Assembly: GCA_905331475.1 (NCBI GenBank)
Contig: CAJNYU010004201.1
Location: 8,935 to 72,934, forward strand
DNA: 64,000 bases
From: Rotaria socialis
Lineage: Eukaryota; Rotifera; Eurotatoria; Philodinida; Philodinidae
Reading direction: 5' to 3'
The notes under the pieces are model-generated. The model made no database searches. It saw nothing but the letters and a program-made list of their open reading frames with translations, and was not told the origin of the DNA. How positions within the stretch are numbered: the stretch's first letter is position 1; the number at the start of each line of letters is the position of its first letter. Position numbers and translations under genes: made by a program. Below are positions 45,969 to 61,000 of the stretch, one piece after another.

Positions 45969-48900
45969 TCATTGATCTGAACTCAACGTTTCAGTTTTAT
46001 TTTGATTATCAATAATATCCGAATCATTGCTAAATGGTACTTGTAAACCATCACGTTCGCCTAACAACCAATACGTTAACATGTCACCTTTACCCTAAAA
46101 TGAAAAGATAAACAATTTATTCATTATGCAAAAAAATTATTACTTTAAGATTAACTTGTCCACGAGCTTTAATGATAAATGTTTGAAACTTATCTAGTAG
46201 TCCTTTCGTCGTAGGTGACATATGAATTCTTAATGGTTGCCCATTCGATTCCATACGTGAAGCGACATTAACGGTATCACCAAATAGACAATATCTATGT
46301 AAGAATTGAATTTATAAATACTGGAAATCTTAGATAGAAAAAAAAAACTGTTTTACCTTGGCATTTTTAAACCAACAACACCAGCAACGCATGGGCCTTA
46401 ATAAAATGCAGAAGCAAAATTTGCAAATTTTTAAAAGTCAAATTCTACCTGAATGAAGACCAATCCGAATTTTCAGTTGTTCATCAGGTCTATGTCTTAT
46501 ACGAAAATGAATAACAGCATCAAGAATCGTTAGAGCCATGCGTGATATTTCACGTGCGTGTAAATCACCGTTACGCGTCGGTAATCCGCTGACCACCATA
46601 TAAGCATCACCAATTGTTTCAACTTTATAAACATCAAATGCTTCAATGATCGAATCAAAACATGTATAGAGATCATTTAATAACGAAACAATCTATTTCA
46701 AATATGAAATTTATTTTCTAGGATTTTCTATAAATTTCAAAAATCGTTTTACTTGTAATGGTGTACTTTCAGCTGATATTTTTGTAAAACCAACAATATC
46801 AGAAAAATATATAGTTACAGCTTCAAATGATTCGGCAGTTACTTGTTTACCTGCCATTAACTCGGCAGTTACAGTTCTTTAATGAAATAAAGAAAAAGAA
46901 AAAAACGTCAATTTTGTTCATCTTTCTTCCGATAAATATGAATGCAATAATATCAATCACAGATCTATTTTTAGCTTTTTTGTGTACTCAAAAAGTGAGT
47001 AGGCTCAGATTCGATCAGTGTGTCCATCCGTTAGCACAATAACTCTTGAAAGCCTTATCCAATTGTCTTGAAATTCTGTACACAGAATGATCTCGTCAAT
47101 ATCCCAGTCGAGTTCGAAGATGAGAAGGATCCGTCAAGAAATGGCTGAGTTATCGAAAAAATTGTCATTATTGGTCAGACCATCCCTGAGGTGGGGTACA
47201 GGGATTTTTTCAAAAAGAACTTTTTTTTTCTCAGAATTATTCACAACTTATATACATCGACTCAGTTTTTGCAGTACACATAACAATCGGATACGAATCC
47301 GATGTTTCCGCATCTGTTCTAATTTTCAATCAGCTAATCTTGTATACAACATTCCGAGAGTTGACTAACAAAGCATGAAAATTATCGTTTTGCGTTTTGA
47401 ATCTTTGAAAGAAAAGACTTCCGTTTTACAGCGTTCGCCATGCGATACATATTTCCCCAATTCTTTTATAATGATTTAAATATTAATCATGTGAAAAAGC
47501 TCCTAGTTTTAAATAAAATAAAAATATCTCACTCTAGATCTTATTTTAAATCAACAAGTTTTATTTTCTAGCCACCTGGATAGTGCATTTTTCTCGCATG
47601 CAATCTGTCGCTTTGATATGCATGTACAAAATAATTGTCAAGTCTGACACTTATCTCGATCTAAAAATACTGTTTGTAGTTTTAAACAAAAGAATGACAC
47701 ATCGGTAGAATTGAATTGACGCGAACCCATATTAAATAAGTAATTATATAAACCTATTCAAAGCATACTTATACTCTCGTCTGTAAATCATGCTCAAAAC
47801 AGGTGTCAACCTGATGCGATAGAAAGAACTACAGAACATTTTCTATTTGAAAAACACTTCACCTACTTTTCAAAAACAGAAAAAAATAAACAAAGCAACG
47901 TTCGAAAACCGGAATTTCGTGGATTTTTTACAAATGAGCTCACAAGTTTTGCCTCTATTTCCGCTCGAGGATGACGCAAGACTTACAAAACTGATTAGAA
48001 ATGAAAGTTTTCTTTCTCAATAAGGATTCAAACTACATTCATATTTCATCCTACGCAATCCACTCTGTGCAAAACACAGTACTACTAGGGTTTTGTTATT
48101 GTCTTGTGATAAAATAGCGTAAATAGTTGTTGTTTCTTTATTCCGTTCATGTTTGAAACAAGGAAATATTTTACCTGAAATTTAGTTACAATTTAGTGAA
48201 AGTACAAGTCTATTTCGATGTTAGATTCTGCAAAAGAATATTCTATTTATAGAATTTCATCAGTTGTTAGCATTTGGTTATAGGAGATCTTTTATTTTCA
48301 TCAGCCTAATCAAATTTTTAGGACTTCAAAATGTTATTTTCTTGTTTGTCTGAAGAAAAACAAAATTTTCCAAACGACTTACTGTGGTAGTAAACGATAA
48401 AGTAATTCTTCAGCTTTTTTCTTTTCTAATAAATAATCATTTGTACGTTCTTTAACAAGCTCCTCAAGATTATTTGTATATTGTTCCATACGTTGCAATA
48501 AATTGTCCACAAGATTTTCATTATCAAATTTTCTACGTCAATAAAAGACAGAAAACTACAAAAAGAAATGAATATTCTTCTCCACTTACTTGCTTAGCTT
48601 CTTAATTGTATTTAAAATAGATGTGAAATCTGGTCGATCAGCAGGGTTTTCTTGCCAACAACGTTTCATAAGATATCCTATCTCATATAGTGTATTATCA
48701 CCGAGAAATGGTGGTCGACTTTCATTTCCTAATTTAATCGAATTAAATATTTCTTTTGGCATTACTCCGGTTTCATTAGTTGCGAACAGGCCACGTCGAT
48801 AGATAATTTCATGAAGTATGATTGAAAAACTATATACATCGCCTTTTTGTGAACCTTGTATTGGTGCATGTGGATCACGTATGATTTCAGGTGCTGACCA

Positions 48901-49960
48901 AAGTAATGCTTGAGAGAAAAACAAATTATATTTTCTTCGAGAAAAGGCAACCGACTGAAGATTTACATTTATAATATGCGTCACAGTTTGCTGGATATTT
49001 TTGATGAAGTGAACAACGAAGTGATGGAACGCCGTAATCGGAAATTTTAATAACAAACTAAAATAATGAGATGTACTTAACGTTTTCTAAAAACAAGAGA
49101 TTTGAAATCAACTTACACGACTACCGACAAGGCAATTTGTACTTTTTAAACTTCCATGAGCTTGAAGATCACTATTATGAATATACATAATTCCCTATGA
49201 ATAAAAAATAATCTTCATAAAAGATTAAAATTTTCTTATAACAGCTTACTTTAACAATATCATGAATAATGGAATATTTAAACATATCATCGAGTCGAAT
49301 TTGAGAATTTTCCAGAAGTTGCTATAGATATATAGATCGAATAGAAATGCAAACTTTTATCATCAAATAACCTGTAGACTCCCTTTGGAACAAAATTCAT
49401 TAACTAAACAAGGTGGATCAAGACATGCACCAATAAATCGGACAAGATATTCACTTTGCATATCTTTTATCTTAATTAAAAGAAAACGAATGAACGAATC
49501 TTTAAGAAAAAATTAAACTTACAGTTTTAACTTCCATTAATAGTAATCGATTAATATCAATTCTTGTTTTATGTTGAATTAATTTCAATTCTACTATTGA
49601 GCCCTGAAACAAACAAATTATTTGTCACCAAACGAATGCAGTGTGTGCGTATCTTTCTTAGAAATGTACATGTAGAAAAATAGTGATTGTAGTATTAGCA
49701 TTGACTTTTTCGTTCTCAGATAAATTTTAAGTTGGATTTTGGACACCGTCATATTTCTAATTATTTTTTTTGAATTTGTATTACTATGTTTTTTGCAAAG
49801 ATTTTTTGAGTTATCTTTTGATCTATGCGTTTTTTTTTGAAAAAAAAATTAATTTACTTCTTTAAAGCTTCATTCCCTATTGGCTTTGAAGCTGACTTTA
49901 TTCATTAGTTTTTTGTGTCACGAAGAGTAATTTTAAAATATTTTACATTTTACTTTATCA

Positions 49961-50003
<43 letters not shown>

Positions 50004-52591
50004 ATTAATTACAGAAAAATAAGTTCCTGTTTACTAATAAACTCGCTAATGAGTATACATGAGAAATAACGGTTTTATATTTAATTATTACTGATATTCA
50101 ATAAAGTCGTGCCTGATAATAATCGAAAGTTAATTTCTATATTTTTCATCTGGAATTTCTTTACTTTTGGAAAGATATTCAATTGAATTTGTTACCTTAA
50201 AACGTGCTGTTTTGACAGCTGCCCCATTTTCTGTATCATTCTCTTCATCAGCTAATGGAATGTGATGTACAGAACCACGCTAAATAAAACATGAAAATAA
50301 CTTCAGTTTACTGAAAGACGAAGAAAAAAACTATTCATATTATCTTGGTCTTCATCTCTTACTTTATGTCGGTCTCGTTTAAGTGATTTACATTTTACAC
50401 CTAAATCTTCCATGGAAAATAGATCATCGGGTTCAATAATCCAGTTCATAGCCTTAAGTTGAGCTTCAAAGCTAACGCGTTTAAAATACCAAAATGCGAT
50501 TATTGTTAATATAAACACAACTGATGTCACAATTGCAGTAAAATAAATCCAGGGAAGGGCTGGATCTTAAAATTGTATTCAATAGATAAATTAATCTTCT
50601 TTTTTTTCTAGTCTACTATCATTATAAACTTACTTTTATATACGTAACATTTTCTTCCATCAAAACCGCAAGGCTATGGAAAATAAAACTGTAGTTTAGT
50701 TCAAATGTTGATTATCTATATTATCTTACAGGAACGTCTACAGGTGTCTTTTTTACTTCATCAATCCAATAGATATCTTTTAGCTGAATGAACGAGGAAT
50801 TTACACCAAAATAAGTTCCTACTTCCTATCGTAGACATAACGAAAATTTTCATTCGAAAATAAAATCAACCTTTTTCATTACTTCGAAATGACCACTTTT
50901 AGGATTAAGGTCAAATAGAGAATAGTCGCTAACGCGATCACCTGTTTCACTAATTTGAACAATACCATTTGATCCTAAACAATTCAGTTTAAATTTTTTG
51001 TTCGCAGAGCTTTCGTTATTTTTCAAACCTTCAAAACTAACATTCCACATTTTTCGTACGACAGAAAATCCATCACGATAATTTTGATTTGCCTCTATTG
51101 TACGATTTAATCCATATGCATAAAGCAGAACAGCATCATAAAATGTAGCAACATATGGATTGACCTATTGTTTTGTTGTTGTTCATTAATGAATAAAAAT
51201 ATGAAAATCATCTAATAGAAATTAGTAAACATACAAGTTCTGTCATTGATGTACCACTAGTATTTGTCCGATTTCGTAATGCATTAACTTGATGAGAAAA
51301 TTCTTGATAACGTTCAGTATCGGGTCGTTTTACGGCAAGTATAAGTACTGTTTCAAAAGCACGACGTGCTTTATCATTTTCGGCTTTGCTCGAACCATTT
51401 TTATACCAACTAATTAAATTCATATCTTTTCTATTTTAATTACAAGAAAATTAAAAACAAAAAAAAACAAAGTCATTTGATAAAAAAATCGCTATACCTC
51501 ATCAATCGAAATATATCTAAATAGACAAATACATATTCGCCATTGATCATATTAAGATCAGATGCCATTAGAAGAAAATCTCGAAATAAATTTGAATCCA
51601 TACAAACAAACAAAACTAATCGAGACAAAAAGAAAAGGACGTGAAATCAAAGATTACAATAAATCAATTTTTAAACTACTTCTAGCTTCAATCTTTGCTT
51701 CATCTAATGTTTTACGTAATTTTTCTTTGGTTTCATTTTTTCGATCAACATCAAATATTGAATGAGAACATCTAAGGAATCAGAAAATATTTACGTTGAA
51801 AGATAAACAGCACCAAAAGCAAAACGAATATCAAATCAACTAACGTGTCTTTTGATTCGCCTTTATTATTTGGATTACCCAATTCTCGACATAAAGCACC
51901 CATTAGCATATAACATTCACTCTTAATTTCATTTAAAAAAAAAAGAAAAGAAACGATCAAATTTTATTAAAATATATGTTTACTTACTTGAGCTTCAACA
52001 ACATTTCTTTCAGCTATAATTCTGACGCTGGTCCAATTGAAATGTGGTAAAATAGCACGAGAAATAAAATGAAGGATGGTTTTTGATGAATGAAGCATTC
52101 GCGTTAACAATTGATATTCACGTTTATTATCAAAATGATAATTAAAACCTCCGCCCGGTGATATTACAGGAATTCGCCAATGAGGTGAATATCTATTCAT
52201 AATTAAAATAGAATAAAACAAAAGAAAATCATATATATCAACGAAATTACCTTGCTACAGCAGCTAAGCCAGGACCATCAACCGGTCCTAAAAATACATC
52301 TGCTTGATGTCTAGCGTAAAAATCAATGGCTATTAAAGGTCCAGTTATATACGAGGAATTCGTATTACCATAACGAACATCAAATGGATGTTGATTAGTT
52401 AACAAACTTCGTCTAATAACTTCATTAGACGCTAATTGAATAGCTGGTTTGACTTTCTCCATATCGTACGGTAATTGAGGATCAGTTGGAAGGAGAACAG
52501 CAATTTGAAAAGTAACATTATAAGTGTTTGTTTGCACTTTTCCAAGTAATGATAATAATAATGTAGCAATTATTAATAAGAAACGCATCAT
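45969..52591 (-). CDS. Receptor-type (membrane) guanylyl cyclase, natriuretic-peptide-receptor-like
   Basis: About twenty exons read from ATG at 52591 to TGA at 45969. Order: signal peptide ([17 protein letters not shown]); ANF-receptor ectodomain ([53 protein letters not shown]); a membrane helix ([20 protein letters not shown]) near 50500; a kinase-homology domain with HGSLKSTNC in place of HRD and DYG for DFG (so no kinase activity expected), ending in [12 protein letters not shown] and [12 protein letters not shown]; a coiled-coil linker ([20 protein letters not shown]); and the cyclase domain ([55 protein letters not shown]). The Glu of KVETIG and the Cys of RYCLFG are the residues that select GTP over ATP. 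It makes cGMP on binding a ligand, which is unknown here. The last cyclase exons follow a 1.5-kb intron (46877-48382). Confidence 0.93.
49973..50000. repeat. (GT)n microsatellite in a guanylyl cyclase intron
   Basis: A pure GT run of about 14 units in the 600-nt intron between the juxtamembrane and kinase-homology exons. No coding effect is expected. Confidence 0.9.
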
Positions 52592-52763
52592 TTGTCAAGT
52601 CAAATTGTTGTTATTATGTTGTTGAATGATGAAACTATTGAAGACTGACATATTGATTCGTGTAACATTTTAGCCAAGAGTAGTATGCTTCGACAACCGG
52701 AAAGTTCGACATTTCCGCTCTCGGGCTTTTTAATTTCTGCTTTTTTCTTCGCTTATCCCTGCG

Positions 52764-52794
<31 letters not shown>

Positions 52795-54987
52795 CACTCA
52801 CACATCTTCTCTCGCTCTCGTGCTCTGTCTCTATTTCTCTCTTATATTCTCATCAAAAGAGAACGACAAACTGGTGATGTGATAGTTCTTTCTTTTTTCG
52901 CGTAAGAAAAAGAGGCAGAAAAAGAAAAGAAAATAATAGATTTAGTAATCATCTGTCATAAAGAAATAGAAAAAGAAAGAAAGATCGCAATGAATGTTTC
53001 ACCACTTGACGTGATGTTCTCAATATTGTTGAAACCAGCAATCTAACTATGGCATCTTATTGTATAGGATTTATTATGGCATGAAGACTATTATTATCAA
53101 TATATATATATAAGGATCGGAGACACTCGTTTCTTGTCCAGCCTATGCAGAAACATACTTGTCAAGTACCAAGCGTAATCCTTCGAGCATAATTTGAACT
53201 TTCAATCAACATCTTCATAGTCTTCAATATCGTTCATCGCTGTCTTATGTAACCTCTGGTTATATCTATTAGTCGAAAGGATTACATTGAAGATAAATAA
53301 ATATATAGTGAAAGTTTTTGAAAACTTTTTTCTGATTAGTTTGACATCTTATTTAGCTGATAAGTAATCCTCTTAAATCTATTCTTCGTCTTTTATTTGA
53401 TAATTCTACGCGTAAGTATGCTCCGAAAATGTTCTTCATGCATGTGCGCATATCTATTCATTTGGGATCATTTGTATTATTGAAGCAGACACTTTGCATA
53501 TCGTAATGTGTCACATTTGCCGAAAGCAATATTTTAGAATGTAACAAACAGAGTTTTAAGTATGTTGGAAAAGCAACAAATTTCTTTTTACTTCTATTAT
53601 CTTTTGTTTTGTGTTCGTAATGCTTTCTCATGTATGTCGCTCTTTTTTTTCTCTATATATGATCTGTTCTTTGCAAATTAAGATTCTTTCTTCTTTCATC
53701 GCTTGTTAATAAGGCATGTACGAACGACTACTTACAACATAGTCATCATCAAAAAGAAAACAAGAGCTACAGTAAAGGATTTTACTGAGCCTACAATTTA
53801 ATCCACATTTTTCTTCGTCATTTTATTTATTAAAATTAATGAAACAGCTAATGACACGCACAGATTTTTTTTTTCATTTTCTTTTCTTTCGGCTATAGTC
53901 GTCGCAATAACTATATAAATGTTTAATAGTACCAAATATTACATACTATACCACAAGAGAAATGAAACGAATTCGAGACTTTTTATTGATTTCCATAATA
54001 TATTCAAGTAAGATTCACTGTCAAGTCAATGAAACACAAACAAAATTGATTGTGTATTAAAAAACCCGTCAGAAAATATTAAAAAATCAATTCAACAATT
54101 ATTCCATTAGGCCATTTTTGATTGGCAACTCTATATGATGAAATAGCATAGACAGAAAAATTTTATTTGATAATAATAATAATAATAATAATAAATGTCT
54201 ATCATTTTTTTCTTCGTAAGAAAATAGTTATTCAATAACATTTTATGGTTTATTTACATTCTAATCCATGTATTCAATTATTCGATTCATTTAACAGAAA
54301 TCTTATTCTCATATCAAAATACTCACAATTATCTAGGGTATTTAGTGTATTTTTAATTTCTTCCGTTTATCAGATAAGATTGATTAAATTTTTAATATGT
54401 AAGAAGAATTTTAAAAAGATTCACCATAAATCCATAGTGATTTACACAATTCTATTAAAAAATAATTGTCTCCATGAAATCATCACTCAATATTCTTCTA
54501 TCTGTTTAATCTCATTTGTTGGAATATATAATCTAGTCGTAGGACTCTATCTATCATCATTGCCATAAATTATTTCATGTTGTTTCTTCTGTTTCTTTAT
54601 TCAAATTAAATATTTATGAAAGTCATCAATCAATTCGACCGTATCCTTCTTGTCTTTCGATTGTATTTGTCATAAACGATAATATTCTTTATTTCCTGTG
54701 TTTCACCTCTGTTGAAATACACACACTATCATTGTTTCTTCTTTTTTCTCTTACATATTACAAAACATTGAGAAGGAGCGTGCACGAAACAGAACGGAAT
54801 AGAAGAGAAAAAAAACTAGTAACAGTCATTATTAATCACAGAACAAGGGGAATAAACCAATAATGAATAAATGAAATTCTGAATACGAGAAGACATGTCA
54901 CTGTTGTAGAGATAGAAAAAAAAAAGAAAGAAAGATTGCTTGAGCTGTGTGTACAAATGATCAACTACAATGCGTGAAAAAGCCGTG

Positions 54988-55021
<34 letters not shown>

Positions 55022-55081
55022 TATAATCACAACTGAGGAAAATATGAAAAAAAATGAAGAAGAAAAAGAAAAATAAGAAGA
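52592..55081. other. Intergenic between the guanylyl cyclase promoter and TOGARAM 3' end
   Basis: No gene is supported. Simple repeats are present: (TC)n at 52764-52791, only about 170 nt upstream of the cyclase start codon; (TAA)n at 54170-54194; and (TA)n at 54990-55018. The 107-codon plus frame at 54245-54568 is hydrophobic and AT-driven and has no splice or domain support. Confidence 0.5.
52764..52791. repeat. (TC)n tract upstream of the guanylyl cyclase gene
   Basis: A pure TC run about 170 nt upstream of the cyclase start codon; on the gene strand it reads GA. GA tracts can bind GAGA-type factors in some animals, but nothing here shows that they do. Confidence 0.8.
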
Positions 55082-58000
55082 TCACACAGCATCAATATTT
55101 GTGCAGAGTTCACGAAGTACTTGCAAATTTTTAGGTGTTACCATTGAACTGGAACTTGCTTTATCAAGTAAAACAGTACCTAATTCAGAATAGAGAGCAG
55201 TTGTTAATACATGAATTGAAGAATTTAAACTACTGGAGCCACCGCCAGATGATATTATTCCAGTTGTACTTTGACCACGTAATAATGCTAATAATTTCCA
55301 ATAAGTTGGTAATAGATGAATTTCAACTTGTTTGGGTTTACGTTGACAAACACGTGGAACAAGGGCTAAAAGAAAAATATTGCTTTTCTTTTTTTCATTT
55401 GTATCTTCCCGAAATAATAAAAAAAGACCTTGTTCTATGAAGAGGAGAGCTCGCAAAAATTCAGAAAAAGTCCACTTTACCTAAAGTCCTGTGAAAAGTG
55501 TTTCACCCTCCACCTAAAGTCCCGCCATAGGATCTTGCTGGTGGCGGCACCTGCCCATGTGACTTTGGGTAGGAAACGTGACATTTTTTCGAAACTTTGC
55601 CACTGCTGATGAAGAAGGAAAAATACTCTTGCCGTTCAGCTATCTATCATTAGATTCGATAGTTCAATTATATCTTTATAAGTATAACTATCAAACGTTC
55701 GGGACATAAGGCCAATCTGACACGCAGCGTTTCTAACATTTACATAGAGACAAGTAGGCGTGTTTCACGATGCAATGAACATATCACTAGATGAATGATT
55801 CAAGGCAAATAGCCATTGATGACTCGTTCCAAGAGTTAGTCGATGATACTAACATATCTGGAAATGGCAACTTGTAAATACATGCCTAATAGTACAGTTA
55901 TTAAGTTATGATAGACAGGTATTAAAGGTTAATAGGCCAGGAATGGAAATGTTTTTTAAACTTCAACTATTTATCTCCAGTAACAAAAGTTGTTAATAAA
56001 CACTACAAAGTTAACCGCCCCAATATCAATTTTCATAATTGCGAGACACAACATTTGACATATAAGTCAGTGAATTAATTTGACGAAGTAATTCTTTAGA
56101 AGAGAAAAGCTAAAAGGTCACACTCACTAGCTAATTTAAGTACGATCTCTGGTCGAACACGTAGATTGCTATTTTGACTTAATGTACAAATCGGCTGTAA
56201 TAGACATCCACTATCTAGAGAAATTAAAGAAAGCAATTTTTAATTGAATATTTTTCTTTCGGATTACACTACCAATATATTCAATAGCTGTATCGATAAT
56301 GTCCGACGCAAGTTGTGAGATATCACGATTTTTCGATGCAATGCTTTGTGCAATAATCGGTAATGATGAATTTATTACACTCGATAATGCATCGGCTAAG
56401 ATTGGTATAAGCTGATGCATTGTGTTCAATGATTTAAGAACAACTTTAGAGTTCATATCAGCTAGACATTCATTGAATCCATCGAAGATTTGTACGAGTG
56501 ATTGAATAGCTGTTTCTGTCTCAAGTTCACATAGTTTTTGAAACTCTTCAATGCCATTTAATCGTTCACGAAAATCAGAACTGCGCATTTGTTTTGTTAA
56601 TGCGCGAATTTGTTCTGTCTGATCAGCACTGTTTAATTTACGTGTTGATGAAAAATGATTGGTTAATGTTCTAAATTGTGTAGTGAGTTTATTTACTAGG
56701 CAATGGATCATTTTCAAAATCTTTTTTTATTTACCCATTCGATGCAATTTTATCTGATGTTAACGTGCGGCGGCCACTTTTCGTTGCTGATTCACTTGGT
56801 GTTTCACCGACTCCACCCTAATTAGCAAAGAGCAAAATGAATAATTTATTTGATTTCTTTTAAATAAAATTTACTTTAGCACGAATAGTATCGAGAATTT
56901 CGCACATGTGTGAGTAAACTGTTGGATTAAGATAATGTTTCATTAATGAGTCAAGTTCATCAAAAGACATTAACATATGATATATTTTTTTACCATACCA
57001 TCTAAATTAAATTAACATATTGTTTTCTATAATCTTTTTCTTTTTCTTCTTTTCTTACAACGTTAGTCCTTCAACAGATAAACTGTTTTTCGATTCTAGA
57101 CTATTTGCATTGCCTGCACTCAAATGAGCTATGATTAGCTTTGAATAGCATCGTGTCCTTCGGTTATTACTCTCAAGATAGTGTATTTTCCTTTTGATTG
57201 AATCCCAAGGCATCTTTCAAGAATATCAGAAAAAAAATTCTCATAGAGATAACCTTTACGCCAAATAATATTTTATAAATGATTCAAACATTATCGATAC
57301 AGCATCTTCTTTTTTATAATTACATTGCTTCTATACGCATATCTAGATGTTTTTTCATTTCTAATTAGCAACAAATTAAAGAAAAAAAAACTTTTTTAAA
57401 TAAATTATTCAAATCATTGTTCATCTGTATCACACAACTTTTCAAGTAGAGATTTACTTACTATCTCAGGTCTAATATGACATTCATTCACAAAACACCC
57501 TAAAAGTGCAATATTTACGCCGTAATAAGTAAAGGGCGTGAACTTCATCTAGGATATTTATAGCTCATTTGGTTGTATATGACCCATATCTAATCTCGAT
57601 TCAAAAGTAATTTATCATCTAGAAGATTTCTCGCCTTCGCTATCAAAATAAATACCTAATTTCCGGTGGTCCATCCGATGCAAATGTAGCTGCTACTTGT
57701 AAAACGCGTTCTGTTATATCCCGAGCACCACTTAATATTTTATTGGAGCCCAATTTTTCACAAACAATGTAGATGTATTTTGCTGATGTTTTTCGTACGG
57801 CCGGATTGCGATGGCTAATAGAGAGCAAAAAGAAAAAGGCCAATTAAATAAATTAACATGATAATTTCCTATTTAGAACGTATTCTTTCTCACAAATCAC
57901 AAATGGGATCTCGCCTGAATTAATTGCATTAGGAAAATCAAATTCATTGCTCTATTGATAATAAGAAATCGTTCGAAACTCAATTAGTTACTTGCCATTA

Positions 58001-61000
58001 AATCCAAATAGTGATATAAGTAGATGGGCACTCAAGTTTATTACAAGCATCCGAGTTTCATGATTTAGAAAGTACATCGTTCTATCAAAAAACATTACTA
58101 ACGAGTCTCTATCAACTAAAACGAAAAGGCTACGCCACACCCATCCATTTTTTTTTGTTTTCTTTAGCTATCCTTATTATAAGGCTCAATAAAAAACAGT
58201 TTTCAAGTCGATAACATCTTCATTCGATTTCCGCTTAGGAAATTGAATCAAACTGACAAAACAAAACAAAAAATATCTTGATTTTTATTCAGTCACCTTG
58301 CTCCACCGGCTATGAGTGCTTGTAATGCTTTTTGCAGTGTGACATTTTCAACCATAATTTGAAGGCACTTTTCAACATCAGTTCTAAAAAAACGAATTCA
58401 ATTAAATATATAAAAATACTGTTTTTTTGTTTTGCTTTAGATGAATATTACAAACCTGAAAAACTCGTTACTTTCTGCACTTTTTTGCATGATGGCTTTA
58501 ACTGTGATATCAAGTTCAATATCCATATTTCGTTTTAGATGTTTAAACATATCCGAAAATGTTGATAGTGCAATTCTTGCTACTTGTGACCGAAGATTTT
58601 TTACCTGAGATAGAAAAATATTGATCTCATAGTGGTTGTTTTTATATATAATAAGGAATTTTACTTCTTGAATGAGTACTAAAACAACTTGATGTAAATT
58701 TTGTGTTATGATATCCGGATATTGTGCAATAAGACGTTGAATTAAACTAAGGCCAGAACATTTACGTTCCCAATCGTCATTAGCAACAGATTCCATAGCT
58801 TCTCTATAAACACCTTCAGGATTTCTTAATTGGTCAGTTACTCGATCATCAGATAATGGTCGATTAAATGCAATACGTTGGTCTGTTGTAGATAAATCAC
58901 GTCGATTATTAAATGTTTGCGATCGAGCCATACTGTAATAGATTACAAAAAACAAGTTCGTTTCTTAGTTCTTATGAAAATGTTTACGTACGCATTTTTA
59001 TACAGGCGAAAACGTTGTTGTGAAAGAACATTAGGTAATATTGAAGATATATTTGAATCAATTTGACGTCGAGGTGTTGGCGGTAAATCATTTCCATTTG
59101 ATGAAAGATCCGGCTGTGATGAATATCGACTTGTTGATGTTGATGATGTTGGAAGATCATTATCATAGTAACTGTCAATATTACTTATACTATTAGTATT
59201 TGATTGTTGATATTGAAATTCTAATTGACGACGGCGAAATTCTCGATCTTGTCTACGACGTTCTTTTTGTTCCATTTTTTCCTGAGTCTTTTGTTGAACA
59301 CGTAAACGAAATGAAGCTGAGAGCGATTGACCCATGTCAATAAACTGCAGTGGAAAAAACAATTAAAACTTTCGAGAAATTCTGATTTTTTTCATAAAAT
59401 TATCGTTTTGTTTTACATTAGTCATCACAATACATGATTCTATTCTCAGTTGTCAGTCGAAAAGTTAGTTTCATTTCAGAATGCAAACGGAACGTGAAGC
59501 TTAGTAATTATTTCACCTTAATTAGATACGATCAATTTCTCAATTGATAAAAATCAGATGAAATAAGACATGGCATTTTCAATTTAATTTCAATTCTTTA
59601 CTTTAAAATTTTCTTTTGTCATGATGACCTATCAGAATATTGGCGTTTTTCGTTCATATGTAATTAAGTATAACTACCAAAGGCAAAAGAAAAGACTCTC
59701 TAACGCTATGCGGTACTGAATGAGTTAGCATTGAGCTTTTGTTTTGAGCAAGAGAGATTCTGAAGATATTCCATCGATTTCTAATTGAAATCTTCAGTTT
59801 TAATTATTTATTCAGTTCAATGAGCACTATTTACATCTACACGGGTCACCGATTATATCGCTAACAAAAAGTAGAATCAATTTTTCCAGAAAGAACCTTA
59901 AAATAATATAGAGCACTTCTATAGTTTGAAGAGTGCTTTACAAAATGCAGCATTGTATTTTTGTAGCATACTTCATGAACTTAATATATCTTCAATTGAA
60001 AATTTGTCTAATTAGTACTTTTGCGTTTCCTTTTGAACCACATTGCTAAAACTCTTTTTTTCTTTTATAATTCCATGGCGCAGTTAATATTAATCGAAAG
60101 AACGGTGAAACTACCCCATCTATGATTTGTCATTGAAGTATGAGCAAAGAAATATTGAATATTCGTCCTATGAAGAGTCTAGAATTGAGCAATGGTCATT
60201 CTACTGAATGATTGAGCTAGCTCTTGATATTTGCGAAGGTGTTAAATAATGACAGGGAATTTTATTCATGAATCGCTGTCAATGATACTTGGAAAATCGC
60301 CAAAATTTTGGTTTTGTCAAAATATCAAATTTTCAACAAAATACTCACTAATCACAAAAATGTCACGCTGGCGCAGTTTACTTCGAAATTCGATACTTCA
60401 ACAAAAGGACATGTTGCTGGAATAGAGCTGTTTAGTTAGTACTTAAACATAGATGAAAACCAATTCAGCAAGAAAGTCATAATTCAGTGTGAGAGAGTCA
60501 CAAACAAGATATCACAAATGTCTTGTTGAGACTTTCTTGTGTGCTTAATATGAAATAATAGGACAAGTTTTAATTCGTCCAGTTGTCTCATAAGGTTTAC
60601 AAATTACTCAAAACAATTCCACGTAGTTTTGTCTAATTGAAAAACTTACTTGTTCATTTTCTTTCGAATCACTATCGTATTCATCGGAAACTACATCGAC
60701 ATTATCATTTGGTTTATTTACTAAGTTATTCATTGCATTTGTATTTGTATTTTGATTATGTATTTTGATTAAATCTGTGTCGGGACGTGTACGCAGGGGG
60801 ATGTTGACAGCTATAAGGTAATAAAATCTTGAAATATGATAAAATAAAATAATGCTGAAATTTACCTTTACCAATAACACCAATATCTTGTTCGCTATCC
60901 ATATTACACCCGCCGTCGAGATGAACGTTTGTGTGTGTTGTTGCATTAAGAGGACCGGTATTAACAGAAACTGAATATAGAAATGAATGAAATTTCAATT

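Noticed and set aside
54245-54568. 107-codon plus-strand frame
   Set aside because: Hydrophobic residues follow from extreme AT content; no domain, no splice partners and no clear promoter or poly(A) context.
55478-55580. Twice-repeated ACCTAAAGTCC with GACTTTGGGT nearby
   Set aside because: The inverted match is short and the boundaries unclear; not enough to call an element.
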